DNA of 64,000 nucleotides from Ferruginibacter sp. (GTDB taxonomy: Bacteria; Bacteroidota; Bacteroidia; Chitinophagales; Chitinophagaceae), in assembly GCA_019638525.1 (NCBI GenBank), contig JAHBTO010000002.1, positions 248,001 through 312,000 of the forward strand, given 5' to 3'. Below are positions 36,233-46,174 of this stretch, one piece after another. The notes beneath the pieces are model-generated. The model ran no database searches and was not told the origin of the DNA. It saw only the letters and a program-made list of their open reading frames with translations. Positions within the stretch are counted from its first letter, which is position 1; each line of letters opens with the position of its first letter. Position numbers and translations under genes: made by a program.

Positions 36233-36278
36233 ATATCAACTTAAAGAAAACTAAATTAGCACTTATATACAAATACAG

Positions 36279-37967
36279 ATGAAACAACTTATTAAAGCCT
36301 GCAGCCTTTTTACTTTTTATTTTTTACTTTTTAGTTCTGCCTTTGCTCAACCACTAAAACAATCCAACGGATTTACACATGCCGATACCCTGCGTGGCAC
36401 TTACGGCACAAGCAGAGATTGGTGGGATGTTTTAAAATACAACCTGCATGTAAAATTCAATATTGGCGATAGCAGCATTAGCGGCTACAATGCCATGCAG
36501 GTAAAAGTTTTAAAAAAAGCATCAACCATGCAGGTTGATTTGCAGGAGCCGTTGATGATAGACAGTATTCTTTATTCAATACAACCCGGTACAAGAGGTA
36601 AGATAAGTGAACAGGATATTCGTAAAGATGGTAATGCTTATTTTTTTCCTGCCAGTTATTTTTCAGTTCCGCATACAAATTTTCCTGTAGTTGAAATTTT
36701 TGTTTATTACCATGGCAAGCCACGTATTGCTCATAGGCCACCATGGGATGGCGGCGTAATTTGGAAAAAAGATAAACTAAAAAGGCCATGGGTAAGTATT
36801 GCCTGCCAGGGCCTGGGCGCCAGCGTATGGTATCCATGTAAAGATCACCAGGCCGATGAACCCGACAGCGCCGAAATGCATATCACAGTACCCGATACAT
36901 TGATGTGTGTGGGCAATGGCCGCTATCGTGGCAGGATTGAAAACGGAGATGGTACGGCAACATACGATTGGGCTGTTGTAAATCCTATCAACAATTACAA
37001 CATCATACCTTACATTGGCAAGTATGTACATTTTAGCGATGTATATGATGGGGAGAAAGGAAAGTTAACAATGGATTACTGGGTGCTTGATTATAATCTT
37101 GAAAAGGCAAAAGAACAATTTAAAGATGCACCACGTATGATGAAAGCATTTGAATATTGGTTTGGCCCCTATCCTTTTTATGAAGATGGTTATAAACTGG
37201 TAGACGCTCCTCATCTGGGTATGGAACACCAAAGCGCAGTAGCATACGGTAATGGTTATCAAAATGGCTATATGGGTAGAGATTTAAGCCATAGCGGCTG
37301 GGGGCTTAAATGGGATTTTATTATTGTACACGAAAGCGGCCACGAATGGTTTGCAAACAATATTACCAGTAAAGATATTGCCGATATGTGGATTCATGAA
37401 AGTTTTACCAACTACAGCGAAACCTTATTTACCGATTACTGGTTTGGTAAAGAAGCCGGCAATGCGTATGTACAAGGAACCCGAAAAAATATAGCCAACG
37501 ATATACCAATTATTGGACATTACAATGTAAACCAGGAAGGCAGTGGCGATATGTATTACAAAGGCGGCAACATGATACACATGATACGGCAGGTAATAAA
37601 CGATGATGAAAAATTCAGGCAGATTTTACGAGGGTTAAACAAAACCTTTTACCACCAAACCGTTACCACAAAACAAATTGAAAATTATATCAGCAAACAA
37701 AGTGGCATCAACTTTAATAAACTTTTTGACCAGTATTTACGTACAACTCAAATACCCGTGCTTGAATATAAAATAAATGGTCATAAACTATATTATCGTT
37801 ACAGCAATTGCGTAAAAGGTTTCAACCTACCTTTAAAAATTATTTTTAAAACAGAACAATGGATTCATCCAACTGAAAAATGGAAGTCGTTGAATTTATA
37901 TCCCGAAGGTGATAACAATTTTACTATAGATCCAAATTTCTACATTAATACAAAAAAGACAGAGTAA
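36279..37967 (+). CDS. M1-family metallopeptidase (secreted)
   Basis: Zinc aminopeptidase-like enzyme of 562 residues with a signal peptide ending SSAFAQ. The zinc site is H351-E-S-G-H355 in VHESGHEWFANN, with Glu374 in WIHESFTNY 19 residues later, as the family demands. The exopeptidase motif is present as LGMEHQSA in place of GAMEN. The N-terminal domain (30-220) is the beta-saddle seen in M1 enzymes; the C-terminal helical domain is short. It probably trims peptides in the periplasm. It is divergent from the peptide-binding lipoprotein. Confidence 0.92.
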   Translation: MKQLIKACSLFTFYFLLFSSAFAQPLKQSNGFTHADTLRGTYGTSRDWWDVLKYNLHVKFNIGDSSISGYNAMQVKVLKKASTMQVDLQEPLMIDSILYSIQPGTRGKISEQDIRKDGNAYFFPASYFSVPHTNFPVVEIFVYYHGKPRIAHRPPWDGGVIWKKDKLKRPWVSIACQGLGASVWYPCKDHQADEPDSAEMHITVPDTLMCVGNGRYRGRIENGDGTATYDWAVVNPINNYNIIPYIGKYVHFSDVYDGEKGKLTMDYWVLDYNLEKAKEQFKDAPRMMKAFEYWFGPYPFYEDGYKLVDAPHLGMEHQSAVAYGNGYQNGYMGRDLSHSGWGLKWDFIIVHESGHEWFANNITSKDIADMWIHESFTNYSETLFTDYWFGKEAGNAYVQGTRKNIANDIPIIGHYNVNQEGSGDMYYKGGNMIHMIRQVINDDEKFRQILRGLNKTFYHQTVTTKQIENYISKQSGINFNKLFDQYLRTTQIPVLEYKINGHKLYYRYSNCVKGFNLPLKIIFKTEQWIHPTEKWKSLNLYPEGDNNFTIDPNFYINTKKTE

Positions 37968-37986
37968 TTTAGCAGCAAACTAATCT

Positions 37987-39501
37987 ATGTCGCAAATTCG
38001 AAAGCAAAGTATCATTTCATCATTGGTAGTGTATATAGGATTTGCTATCGGTTTTTTCAATACCTATCTGTTCACCCGTGAAGGTGGATTTACCAAAGCC
38101 GAATACGGGCTTACCGGTATTTTTATGGCAGTTGCCAATATCATGTATTCATTTGCCAACCTTGGTATGGGGGCATACATTTATAAATTTTATCCTTATT
38201 ACGATGATAACCTGCCTAAAAAGAAAAACGACATGCTTACCTGGGCATTGCTTTTTTCGCTTATTGGTTTTTGCCTTGTTATAATTGCAGGCGTGGCTTT
38301 TAAAGACCTCGTAGTTCGTAAATATGGAACCAACTCACCAGATTTTGTAAAATATTACTATTATATTTTTCCTTTTGGATTAGGGCTCACATTATTTTCA
38401 ATTTTAGAAGTGTACACCTGGCAATTAAAAAAAGCCGTACTCACAAATTTTTTAAGGGAGATATTGTTTAGGGTATTTACAAGCATACTTATTTTACTAA
38501 GTTTTGCAGGCATTATCGCTTCGTTCGATCTATTTATAAAACTGTATTCATTTACTTTTTTAGCCACGGCACTGGTGTTAATCGGCTATCTTATCTACAG
38601 CAAGCAATTCAGTTTTACATTTAAGGTAAGCAGGGTAAGTAAAAAATTTTTTAAAAAAATACTCACACTTATATCGTTTGTATATGGCGGCAACCTGGTA
38701 TTCACCATCTCTACCGTAATAGATACAGTTATAATAGCCGCCGTATTGCCCAATGGGCTTGCATTAGCCGGCATATATACTTTAGCACAAAATATTGCCA
38801 GTTTAATACAGGCACCACAGCGGGGCATCATTTCTTCATCTATTGCAGCATTATCAAAAGCATGGAAAGATAAAGACATGCAAAAGATTAACCGTATTTA
38901 TCACAGTTCATCTATCAACCAATTGCTTTTTTCGGTAGGCATGTTTGCACTTATATGGTTAAATTTTTCTGATGCCGTTTACAGTTTTAAATTACAAAGC
39001 GGGTATATTGATGCAAAATGGGTTTTCTTTTATATTGGCCTCATGCGTATTGTAGATATGGGTACCGGCGTTAACAGCCAAATCATCAACACATCTACTC
39101 GTTGGCGGTTTGATTTTTTTACAGGCATTGTATTGTTATTACTTACACTGCCACTAAATTATATACTTACCAAATATTATTTTGGAGTTATGGGGCCGGC
39201 TATAGCAAACCTCATAGCTTTTACCATTTATAACACAATCAGGTATTTGTTTTTAATTAAAAAGTTTAACCTGCAGCCTTTTACTATAAAAACATTTTAC
39301 AGTTTGGTATTAGGTGTTTTTAGCTTTTATATTTGTTATTACACATTTATGAACCTGCATGGTTTTACAGGTATGATTTGCAGGAGCAGCCTGTTTCTGT
39401 TGCTTTTTATAAGTGGTTCATTTTTGCTGAAGCTTTCGCCTGATATTGTTCCGGTTTGGCAGGTAATTCAAAAAAGGCTGGGCATAAAAAAAGGAGATTA
39501 A
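37987..39501 (+). CDS. Wzx-type polysaccharide flippase
   Basis: Polytopic membrane protein of 504 residues with about 14 helices, of the MOP/MATE-like oligosaccharide flippase superfamily. The N-terminal half shows IISSLVVYIGFAIGFFNTYLF and GLTGIFMAVANIMYSFANLGMG; the second half has GLALAGIYTLAQNIASLI and the polysaccharide-synthesis C-terminal domain. It would move lipid-linked sugar units across the inner membrane, but no glycosyltransferase cluster is near. It is 19 bases after the M1 peptidase gene. Its stop codon lies within a hairpin that ends the convergent gene. Confidence 0.86.
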   Translation: MSQIRKQSIISSLVVYIGFAIGFFNTYLFTREGGFTKAEYGLTGIFMAVANIMYSFANLGMGAYIYKFYPYYDDNLPKKKNDMLTWALLFSLIGFCLVIIAGVAFKDLVVRKYGTNSPDFVKYYYYIFPFGLGLTLFSILEVYTWQLKKAVLTNFLREILFRVFTSILILLSFAGIIASFDLFIKLYSFTFLATALVLIGYLIYSKQFSFTFKVSRVSKKFFKKILTLISFVYGGNLVFTISTVIDTVIIAAVLPNGLALAGIYTLAQNIASLIQAPQRGIISSSIAALSKAWKDKDMQKINRIYHSSSINQLLFSVGMFALIWLNFSDAVYSFKLQSGYIDAKWVFFYIGLMRIVDMGTGVNSQIINTSTRWRFDFFTGIVLLLLTLPLNYILTKYYFGVMGPAIANLIAFTIYNTIRYLFLIKKFNLQPFTIKTFYSLVLGVFSFYICYYTFMNLHGFTGMICRSSLFLLLFISGSFLLKLSPDIVPVWQVIQKRLGIKKGD

Positions 39502-39510
39502 ATAATCTCC
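39486..39510 (-). terminator. Terminator of the NlpC/P60 gene inside the flippase 3' end
   Basis: GGAGATTA (39493-39500) pairs with TAATCTCC (39503-39510). On the minus strand it is followed by T7 (39492-39486). It lies 23 bases after the NlpC/P60 stop and overlaps the last codons and stop of the rightward flippase gene. Confidence 0.75.
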
Positions 39511-39533
39511 CTGTATTTTACAATTCTAAAAAT

Positions 39534-40205
39534 TTATTCTGTAGTTGTTTCTGTAATAATTCTACCACCACTAATAAATCTCTTGCTCCAATAAACTTCA
39601 TCCAGGTTACTGATGGTAACGCCTGTGCTTGAGCCTGCGTGTGTAAAATAACCATTGCCCAAATACAAACCTACATGGCTTACACCTCTTTTAGTATGAA
39701 AAAAAACAAGGTCGCCTTGTTTTAAATCGGCTTTATCAACCCTTTCAGATTCGGCATATTGTGCACGTGCAGTACGTGCCATTGTAATGCCATACACATC
39801 GTTCATTAATACACCGGTGTATGCACTGCAATCAATACCTTTTTGGGTTGATCCTCCATACCTGTAATTAGTAGCCCACCATTTTTCAATCTCTTCAAAC
39901 AATAAATTATTGGTGAGTGATTCCACATCCATATTTAGCAACTGTGCATATTTAAACTGTAAGGATGTGCAATTTTCAATAGCCGAAGTATTTGAGGGTT
40001 CTGTATTTGCTGTACCCTGTGTATTTACATTTTTCTCATGTACCTGAGTACCGGCATTAATTTCAATTCCTTTAATGAATATTTGTGATTTTTGTTTTGC
40101 GCCTGCATTCAACTGCTCGATATTAACCGAAGGTTGCGCTTTTGCTGTTAAAGATGTTGCTGATAAAATTCCTGCTGCAACGGTAACAAAAAATAAGTTT
40201 TGCAT
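39534..40205 (-). CDS. NlpC/P60 (C40) cell-wall peptidase
   Basis: Murein DL-endopeptidase-like protein of 223 residues from the ATG at 40205, which starts a signal peptide ending LTAKAQ; the longer frame adds eleven residues ahead of it. A linker of 75 residues rich in Asn and Thr precedes the C40 domain: Cys126 in YGGSTQKGIDCSAY, His177 in RGVSHVGLYLGNG and the polar residue His189 in YFTHAGSS. Enzymes of this kind split the peptide stem of peptidoglycan during growth. It has its own terminator and stands alone. Confidence 0.9.
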   Translation of the reverse strand: MQNLFFVTVAAGILSATSLTAKAQPSVNIEQLNAGAKQKSQIFIKGIEINAGTQVHEKNVNTQGTANTEPSNTSAIENCTSLQFKYAQLLNMDVESLTNNLLFEEIEKWWATNYRYGGSTQKGIDCSAYTGVLMNDVYGITMARTARAQYAESERVDKADLKQGDLVFFHTKRGVSHVGLYLGNGYFTHAGSSTGVTISNLDEVYWSKRFISGGRIITETTTE

Positions 40206-40547
40206 ACGTAAACTTTGGGGTTTAAAACGTAAGTACAACTTAACCTTGTGTTATTCATTCGCCTGCTTGTTCATTAATTGTGCTGATGATCTGTTCTTGC
40301 CTGTTATTCCTGTCCTACAAACTGATTAAAAAAAATATTACTAAAATGAGTTGCAAAGATAGCTTTGAAAGGCCATAAATGCAAGCTATTAACATTCTAT
40401 TAAAATGTAAAAAAAACAATATTTATACCTGTGGAAAAACGAATTAGTAAGGCAGTTTATTGTTTACGATATTTGTAAACACCTCCCATAAATTACAATT
40501 TGGTATTGGCAGTTTTTAAATCATAAAATAATTCAGGTAAACAGCCT
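40206..40547. other. Gap before dnaE with an inverted repeat
   Basis: 342 bases without a gene. TGTTTAC (40461-40467) pairs with GTAAACA (40475-40481) around GATATTT, 67 bases before the dnaE start. It could be an operator. The promoters of both divergent genes should lie here, but no exact TAnnTTTG element was seen. Confidence 0.4.
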
Positions 40548-43500
40548 ATGAAATTTTCGCATTTACATGTACACACGCAATATTCACTATTAGATGGCGC
40601 AGCCTCTATAAAAGGTTTATATGATAAAGCCCTTAAAGATAGTATGCCTGCGCTTGCCATTAGCGACCATGGAAACATGTTTGGCGTTTTTGAATTTGTA
40701 AAAGAAGCATATAATTACAAAAATGACGATGGTACTTTACGAGTTAAACCAATTGTAGGTTGCGAATTTTATATTACCACCGACCGGCACCGAAAAACTT
40801 TCAGTAAAGAAGAAAAAGACCCACGGCACCACCAGATACTGCTTGCAAAAAATGCACAAGGCTATAAAAACCTGGTAAAGCTTACATCGCTTGGTTATAT
40901 CGAGGGCATGTACTCGAAATACCCACGCATTGATAAAGAACTCATACATAAATACCACGAAGGATTGATTGCCACCACCTGTTGCCTGGGTGCATTGGTA
41001 CCACAAACTATCTTAAAACATGGTGAAGAGGAAGGTGAAAATGAATTTAAATGGTGGTTAAATATTTTCCAGGAAGATTATTATGTGGAACTGCAGCGCC
41101 ACGGCATTCCCGACCAGGAAAAAGTAAATGAAGTGCTGTTAAAGTTTGCAAAAAAATATAAGGTGAAAGTAATTGCAAGCAATGATAGCCATTATGTAGA
41201 TCAAAAAGATTTTAATGCACACGATATATTGCTTTGCATTAATACCGGCGAAAAACAAAGCACTCCGGCACTGCGAGAGTTTACAGATGATGATGTGAAT
41301 GCAAAAGGCAAAAGATTTGCTTTTGTAAACGACCAGTTTTTTTTAAAAACCACATCCGAAATGAGTGATGTGTTTAAAGACCTGCCACAAGCCATTGATA
41401 ATACAAACGAAATTGTTGATAAGGTTGAGTTGCTAAATTTAAAAAGGGATATCCTTCTCCCCCATTTTAATGTGCCTGCCAATTTTAAATCGCAGGATGA
41501 ATACCTGGCACATTTAACATGGTCGGGCGCAAAAGAACGATATAAAATATTAACACCCGAAATTGAAGAACGCCTGAGTTTTGAACTGGGTATTATTGAA
41601 AAAATGGGTTTTGCCGGTTACTTTTTAATTGTAAGCGATTTCATCAAAGCAGGCAGAGACCTCGGTGTATTTATAGGCCCCGGCCGTGGTTCTGCAGCAG
41701 GCAGTGCGGTGGCTTATTGCATTGGCATCACCAATATAGATCCTATAAAATACAACCTGCTATTTGAGCGCTTTCTTAACCCCGAACGTAAATCGATGCC
41801 GGATATAGATACAGATTTTGATGATGAAGGAAGGCAAAAGGTATTGGATTACGTGGTGCAGAAATATGGGAAAAACCAAGTGGCGCAAATCATCACTTAT
41901 GGTACAATGGCTGCCAAATCGAGCATTGCAGATGTGGCAAGGGTGATGGATTTGCCCATTGCAGAAAGCAGGGCCATATCAAAATTAGTTCCCGAAAAGC
42001 CCGGTATAAACCTTAAACGATTATTGCATGCACCTTTTACAAATAAGGAAGCTAACGAAGGCGAAAAATCGCTGGAAGAAAAAGAACAATTACAACCTGA
42101 TGATATAGAAAATACAAAAAAACTTAGGGAACTATATTTTAAAGCAGGACTGGAAAGTAAAATATTGCACGAAGCAGAAGTACTGGAAGGCTCGGTGCGT
42201 AACACTGGTATCCATGCTTCGGCCATCATCATTGCTCCCAAAGACCTTACAGAGTTGATACCGGTTGCCACTTCAAAAGATTCGGAATTATGGTTAACAC
42301 AAATTGAAGGCGGCTCCATTGAAGAAGCTGGTGTAATTAAAATGGATTTCCTGGGTTTACGTACACTCAGTATTTTAAAAACTGCCTTACAACTCATCAA
42401 ACTAAATCATGATATTGATATTGCAATTGATGATATACCATTAGATGATGAAAAAACTTACCAACTTTACCAGCAAGGCGATACTAACGGCACCTTTCAG
42501 TTTGAAAGCCCAGGCATGCAAAAATATTTACGGGAACTTAAACCCGATAAGTTTGACGACTTGATTGCCATGAATGCTCTATTTCGCCCCGGCCCTATGG
42601 CTTATATACCTGATTTTATTGACCGCAAACATGGTAAAAAACAAGTTGAGTACGACCTGCCCGATATGGAAGATTACCTGAAAGAAACTTATGGCATTAC
42701 AGTTTACCAGGAACAAGTGATGTTGCTTTCGCAAAAGCTTGGCGGTTTTAGTAAAGGCGATGCTGATATTTTACGTAAAGCCATGGGTAAAAAACAAAAA
42801 GCCGTATTGGATAAAATGAAAGTGCAGTTCATAGAAGGCGCTACGGCCAAAGGCCATGATGCAACGATACTTGAAAAAATTTGGACTGACTGGGAAAAGT
42901 TTGCACAATATGCATTCAATAAATCTCACTCTACCTGTTATGCTTTTGTGGCTTATCAAACTGCTTATTTAAAAGCACATTATCCAAGTGAATACATGGC
43001 TGCTGTATTAAATCATGCAGGCAGCAGCGAAAAAATCACTTTTTTCATGGAGGAATGTAAACGCATGGGTATAAAAGTGCTTGGTATAGATATCAACGAA
43101 TCACAAAAAGGTTTTGCCGTAAATAAAAAAGGCGAAATAAGGTTTGGTTTCAGCGGGTTAAAAGGCTTTGGCGATAATGCTATCACCAATATCATTGATG
43201 AAAGAAAAAAACATGGCACTTACAGTTCCATTTTCGATTTTGCAAAACGCATAAATCATCGTGCAGTTAATAAAAAAGCAGTAGAAGCATTGGTTTATGC
43301 CGGTGGTTTTGATTGTTTTGAAGACATTACAAGGGCACAATATTTTTACCAGGCACCCGGCGATGTGCAGGCACTTGAAAAAATTTTAAAATTCGGAAGC
43401 ATTGTTCAAACGCAAAATGCCAGTTCAACCAACACTTTGTTTGGCGAATTAGAAATGCCCGAAATTATACCCCCTACTATTGCCACATGTAACCCCTGGC

Positions 43501-44168
43501 CCCTAAATGAAAAGTTAGAATATGAAAAAGAAGTTACCGGCATGTATATGAGTGGGCATCCTTTGGATAATTACAAATTTGAAATGAAGCATTACAATAT
43601 AAAACCACTGGCCGATTTTATTGAGTTTAAAAAAAATATTGACGAAAACCCTAACCCACAAAGAAATTTCCGCCTGGCTGGTTTAGTAGTAGAAGCCCAA
43701 CACAGGTTTACTAAACAGGGAAAAGATTATGCTGTACTTACTATTGAAGATTATAGTGGCAAAAGTGAATTTATGCTTTGGAGCGAAGATTATGTGAAGT
43801 ATAATAATTACCTGGAAAAGGGATTAATAATTATGATAGAAGGCGGATTTAAGCAGCGGTACAAAGGCCAAACTTACAATTTTAACATTCAAAAACTTCA
43901 CCTGTTAGATACGGTAAAATCTACCTTAACCAAGCAGGTAAATATAGATATTGCACCTCAATTTATCAATAAAGAAATGATTGAGTTTATTGATGCCAAT
44001 GTTAAAGCAAACCCCGGCAATACTACTTTAAAATTCAACATTATTGATAACAGGCATAATTATAAAATTGGTTTGTACAGCCTCGATAAAAGTGTAACAA
44101 TGAATGATGAACTAACTTTTTACTTAAACGAGAATAAAGATATAGAATTAAGTGTTGTTACCTTTTAA
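40548..44168 (+). CDS. dnaE: DNA polymerase III alpha subunit
   Basis: Replicative polymerase of 1206 residues. The N-terminal PHP domain shows HLHVHTQYSLLDGAAS and AISDHGNMFG. The polymerase core includes GPGRGSAAGSAVAYC (near 383-397), the catalytic Asp pair in PDIDTDFDDEGR (near 418-429), and EAGVIKMDFLGLRTL, with RPGPMAYIPDFI further on. A helix-hairpin-helix region and an OB domain (FRLAGLVVEAQHRFTKQGKDYAVL, near 1040-1065) follow. Length and order are those of DnaE1 rather than PolC or DnaE2. It stands alone upstream of thioredoxin with 175 bases between them. Confidence 0.97.
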   Translation: MKFSHLHVHTQYSLLDGAASIKGLYDKALKDSMPALAISDHGNMFGVFEFVKEAYNYKNDDGTLRVKPIVGCEFYITTDRHRKTFSKEEKDPRHHQILLAKNAQGYKNLVKLTSLGYIEGMYSKYPRIDKELIHKYHEGLIATTCCLGALVPQTILKHGEEEGENEFKWWLNIFQEDYYVELQRHGIPDQEKVNEVLLKFAKKYKVKVIASNDSHYVDQKDFNAHDILLCINTGEKQSTPALREFTDDDVNAKGKRFAFVNDQFFLKTTSEMSDVFKDLPQAIDNTNEIVDKVELLNLKRDILLPHFNVPANFKSQDEYLAHLTWSGAKERYKILTPEIEERLSFELGIIEKMGFAGYFLIVSDFIKAGRDLGVFIGPGRGSAAGSAVAYCIGITNIDPIKYNLLFERFLNPERKSMPDIDTDFDDEGRQKVLDYVVQKYGKNQVAQIITYGTMAAKSSIADVARVMDLPIAESRAISKLVPEKPGINLKRLLHAPFTNKEANEGEKSLEEKEQLQPDDIENTKKLRELYFKAGLESKILHEAEVLEGSVRNTGIHASAIIIAPKDLTELIPVATSKDSELWLTQIEGGSIEEAGVIKMDFLGLRTLSILKTALQLIKLNHDIDIAIDDIPLDDEKTYQLYQQGDTNGTFQFESPGMQKYLRELKPDKFDDLIAMNALFRPGPMAYIPDFIDRKHGKKQVEYDLPDMEDYLKETYGITVYQEQVMLLSQKLGGFSKGDADILRKAMGKKQKAVLDKMKVQFIEGATAKGHDATILEKIWTDWEKFAQYAFNKSHSTCYAFVAYQTAYLKAHYPSEYMAAVLNHAGSSEKITFFMEECKRMGIKVLGIDINESQKGFAVNKKGEIRFGFSGLKGFGDNAITNIIDERKKHGTYSSIFDFAKRINHRAVNKKAVEALVYAGGFDCFEDITRAQYFYQAPGDVQALEKILKFGSIVQTQNASSTNTLFGELEMPEIIPPTIATCNPWPLNEKLEYEKEVTGMYMSGHPLDNYKFEMKHYNIKPLADFIEFKKNIDENPNPQRNFRLAGLVVEAQHRFTKQGKDYAVLTIEDYSGKSEFMLWSEDYVKYNNYLEKGLIIMIEGGFKQRYKGQTYNFNIQKLHLLDTVKSTLTKQVNIDIAPQFINKEMIEFIDANVKANPGNTTLKFNIIDNRHNYKIGLYSLDKSVTMNDELTFYLNENKDIELSVVTF

Positions 44169-44295
44169 ACGATTTTAAACCTGATTTTTTAAAACCAATA
44201 ACCCCGTTTTCAGCCACTATGGCTACTTTAACTGTCAATACTTTTTCATCACATATTGTGGATATGTCATTACTGCATATTAAGGGTTTTGGAAC

Positions 44296-44303
44296 TAACT
44301 TTG
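44296..44303 (+). promoter_or_regulatory. Possible -7 element for trxA
   Basis: TAACTTTG is an exact match to TAnnTTTG, 40 bases before the thioredoxin ATG. It implies a leader of about 34 bases. The -33 element is not clear. Confidence 0.45.
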
Positions 44304-44343
44304 CTCCCTTGCATTATCTATATAACAATTTAAAATAATTATT

Positions 44344-44661
44344 ATGGCATTAGAATTTACAGACGCAAACTTTAAAACAGAAGTTTTAGACTCAGATAAA
44401 TTATCGGTAATAGATTTTTGGGCAGAATGGTGTGGCCCCTGCCGTGCAATTGGCCCCGTAATTGAAGAACTGGCAAAAGACTATGATGGCAAGGTAAATA
44501 TTGGTAAAGTGAATGTTGATAACAATCCTCAAATATCAATGAATTACGGTATCACCAGTATCCCAGCCATTTTATTTGTAAAAGGCGGGCAGGTAGTTGA
44601 TAAATTAGTAGGTGCCCAGCCAAAAGCTAATTTTGTAAAAAAGATTGAGCTTCACAAGTAA
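44344..44661 (+). CDS. trxA: Thioredoxin
   Basis: Cytoplasmic disulfide reductase of 105 residues. The active site is W29-C-G-P-C33 in [14 protein letters not shown], Asp26-type acid and cis-proline ([12 protein letters not shown], near 73-84) are in place, and the GAQPKANF end is typical. No signal peptide, so it is the general cytosolic thioredoxin, expected to reduce ribonucleotide reductase and MsrA-type enzymes. It is followed by a strong terminator. Confidence 0.96.
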   Translation: MALEFTDANFKTEVLDSDKLSVIDFWAEWCGPCRAIGPVIEELAKDYDGKVNIGKVNVDNNPQISMNYGITSIPAILFVKGGQVVDKLVGAQPKANFVKKIELHK

Positions 44662-44690
44662 TTTCATAAATTGATTACATCAATAAAAAA

Positions 44691-44722
44691 AAAGATCCCC
44701 TGTTTTTGAGCAGGGGATTTTT
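44691..44722 (+). terminator. Intrinsic terminator after trxA
   Basis: ATCCCCTG (44695-44702) pairs with CAGGGGAT (44711-44718) around an 8-base loop, followed by T residues. A preceding A-tract may let it also act on the convergent transporter transcript. Confidence 0.88.
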
Positions 44723-44778
44723 AATACAACAATAGTTGAGTTGAAGTTGATTGTTGTAATTTTTAATTTTATTAATCC

Positions 44779-46032
44779 TTAATGGCTTGTGTAAGTTCCG
44801 GAAAAAGATTCGGGGTTATGCTTGTATTTAAAGATAATGGCAAACAAAATACCAATAACCAGTGCATACACAGCAAAAATATACCAGATGGTTGACCAGT
44901 CGGTTGCCCCGTTTTGAGTATATGTCTGAACCAGCCATCCGCTGCCATAACTTCCAATCATGGCACCAATACCATTGGTGAGCATCATAAATAATCCCTG
45001 TGCACTACCTCTTATAGGATGTGGCGCTTCTTTTTCAATAAACAATGAGCCGGAGATATTAAAAAAGTCGAACGCCATTCCATAAACTATCATCGACAGT
45101 ACTAAAAATATTAATCCCGATCCCGGGTTACCTATACCAAAAAGCCCAAACCTGAAAAACCATGCAAACATACTAAGCAGCATCACTTTTTTAATGCCAT
45201 ATCGCCGCAGGAAAAATGGAATGGTGATGATGAACAATGTTTCAGAAACCTGCGATATGGATACAAGTATGTTGGGGTATTTTACACCAAAACTGTCGGC
45301 ATATTGGGGAGTATTTTTAAAATGATCTAAAAAAGTTACACCCCATTGATTTGTTATTTGCAAGGCTGCACCAAGAAAAATAGAAAAAAGAAGAAACACT
45401 GCCATTTTTGAATCTTTAAATAATACAAATGCATCTAACCCAAAAGCAGATGCCAAAGATTTTTTTTCGTTGCTTTTTGAAGGCTTGCATGCCGGCAGGC
45501 TAAAACAATACAACCCGGTAACTAATGCATTAACAGAAGCAAAAACCAGTTGTGATGAACTAAGTGTCCAGTGCATCAGGTCGGTAATCCACATGGCACA
45601 AATAAAACCAATAGTACCCCATACCCTGATGGGTGGAAAATATTTTTGTGGGTTTAATCCATTGCCCTGCAGTATATGATATGAAACTGTATTATCAAGA
45701 GATATAGTTGGCATATATGCCATACAAACACCTAACATAGCCCAAAACATATTGGCGGGATCGGTAACGGTGGAGGTATAATATAAAAGGCCGGCGCCAA
45801 CGATATGGCAGGCCCCAAGCAACCTTTCAGAATTAATCCATTTATCGGCCACAACACCTAATATTGCCGGCATAAATATAGATGCAATACCCAGTGTTAA
45901 AAATACTTTTCCTATTTGTTCACCTTCAAAATGAAGGGTAACAAACATATACCCTCCCAGCGAAGTAAGGTATGAGCCCCAAATAAAAAATTGAAGAAAG
46001 TTTAAAATTGTAAGACGAAACTTTATGCCCAT
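44779..46032 (-). CDS. MFS nucleoside:H+ symporter (NupG/XapB-like)
   Basis: Twelve-helix permease of about 417 residues from the ATG at 46032; the longer open frame adds 19 polar residues that do not look like a membrane segment. Features of the nucleoside H+ symporter family are RLTILNFLQFFIWGSYLTSLG at the start (shown in part), GVVADKWINSERLL in loop 2 and SYHILQ with PPIRVWGTIGFICAMW in the middle. It would import nucleosides or related sugars. It is convergent with thioredoxin and divergent from mqnE. Confidence 0.85.
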   Translation of the reverse strand: MGIKFRLTILNFLQFFIWGSYLTSLGGYMFVTLHFEGEQIGKVFLTLGIASIFMPAILGVVADKWINSERLLGACHIVGAGLLYYTSTVTDPANMFWAMLGVCMAYMPTISLDNTVSYHILQGNGLNPQKYFPPIRVWGTIGFICAMWITDLMHWTLSSSQLVFASVNALVTGLYCFSLPACKPSKSNEKKSLASAFGLDAFVLFKDSKMAVFLLFSIFLGAALQITNQWGVTFLDHFKNTPQYADSFGVKYPNILVSISQVSETLFIITIPFFLRRYGIKKVMLLSMFAWFFRFGLFGIGNPGSGLIFLVLSMIVYGMAFDFFNISGSLFIEKEAPHPIRGSAQGLFMMLTNGIGAMIGSYGSGWLVQTYTQNGATDWSTIWYIFAVYALVIGILFAIIFKYKHNPESFSGTYTSH

Positions 46033-46153
46033 ATAGCTTGTTTTAGTTTTAGACTTGGAAGATATACATTTATTGAACACATAAAACAAACTAATATTGT
46101 TTTTTTAATGATGTAATTGAAAAATACAGGCTCTTAATCAGCCATTATCATTG

Positions 46154-46161
46154 TAAATTTG
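46154..46161 (+). promoter_or_regulatory. Possible -7 element for mqnE
   Basis: TAAATTTG matches TAnnTTTG and lies 14 bases before the mqnE ATG, giving a very short leader. No -33 box at the right distance was found. Confidence 0.4.
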
Positions 46162-46174
46162 CAAAAAACAAAAG

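Noticed and set aside
40433-40441. DnaA box near dnaE (TGTGGAAAA)
   Set aside because: It is a single site with a mismatch to TGTGGATAA, with no cluster of boxes, no dnaA or dnaN and no AT-rich unwinding region; not an origin.
41897-42400. 167-residue leftward frame opposite dnaE
   Set aside because: Antisense shadow of conserved polymerase sequence; no own features.
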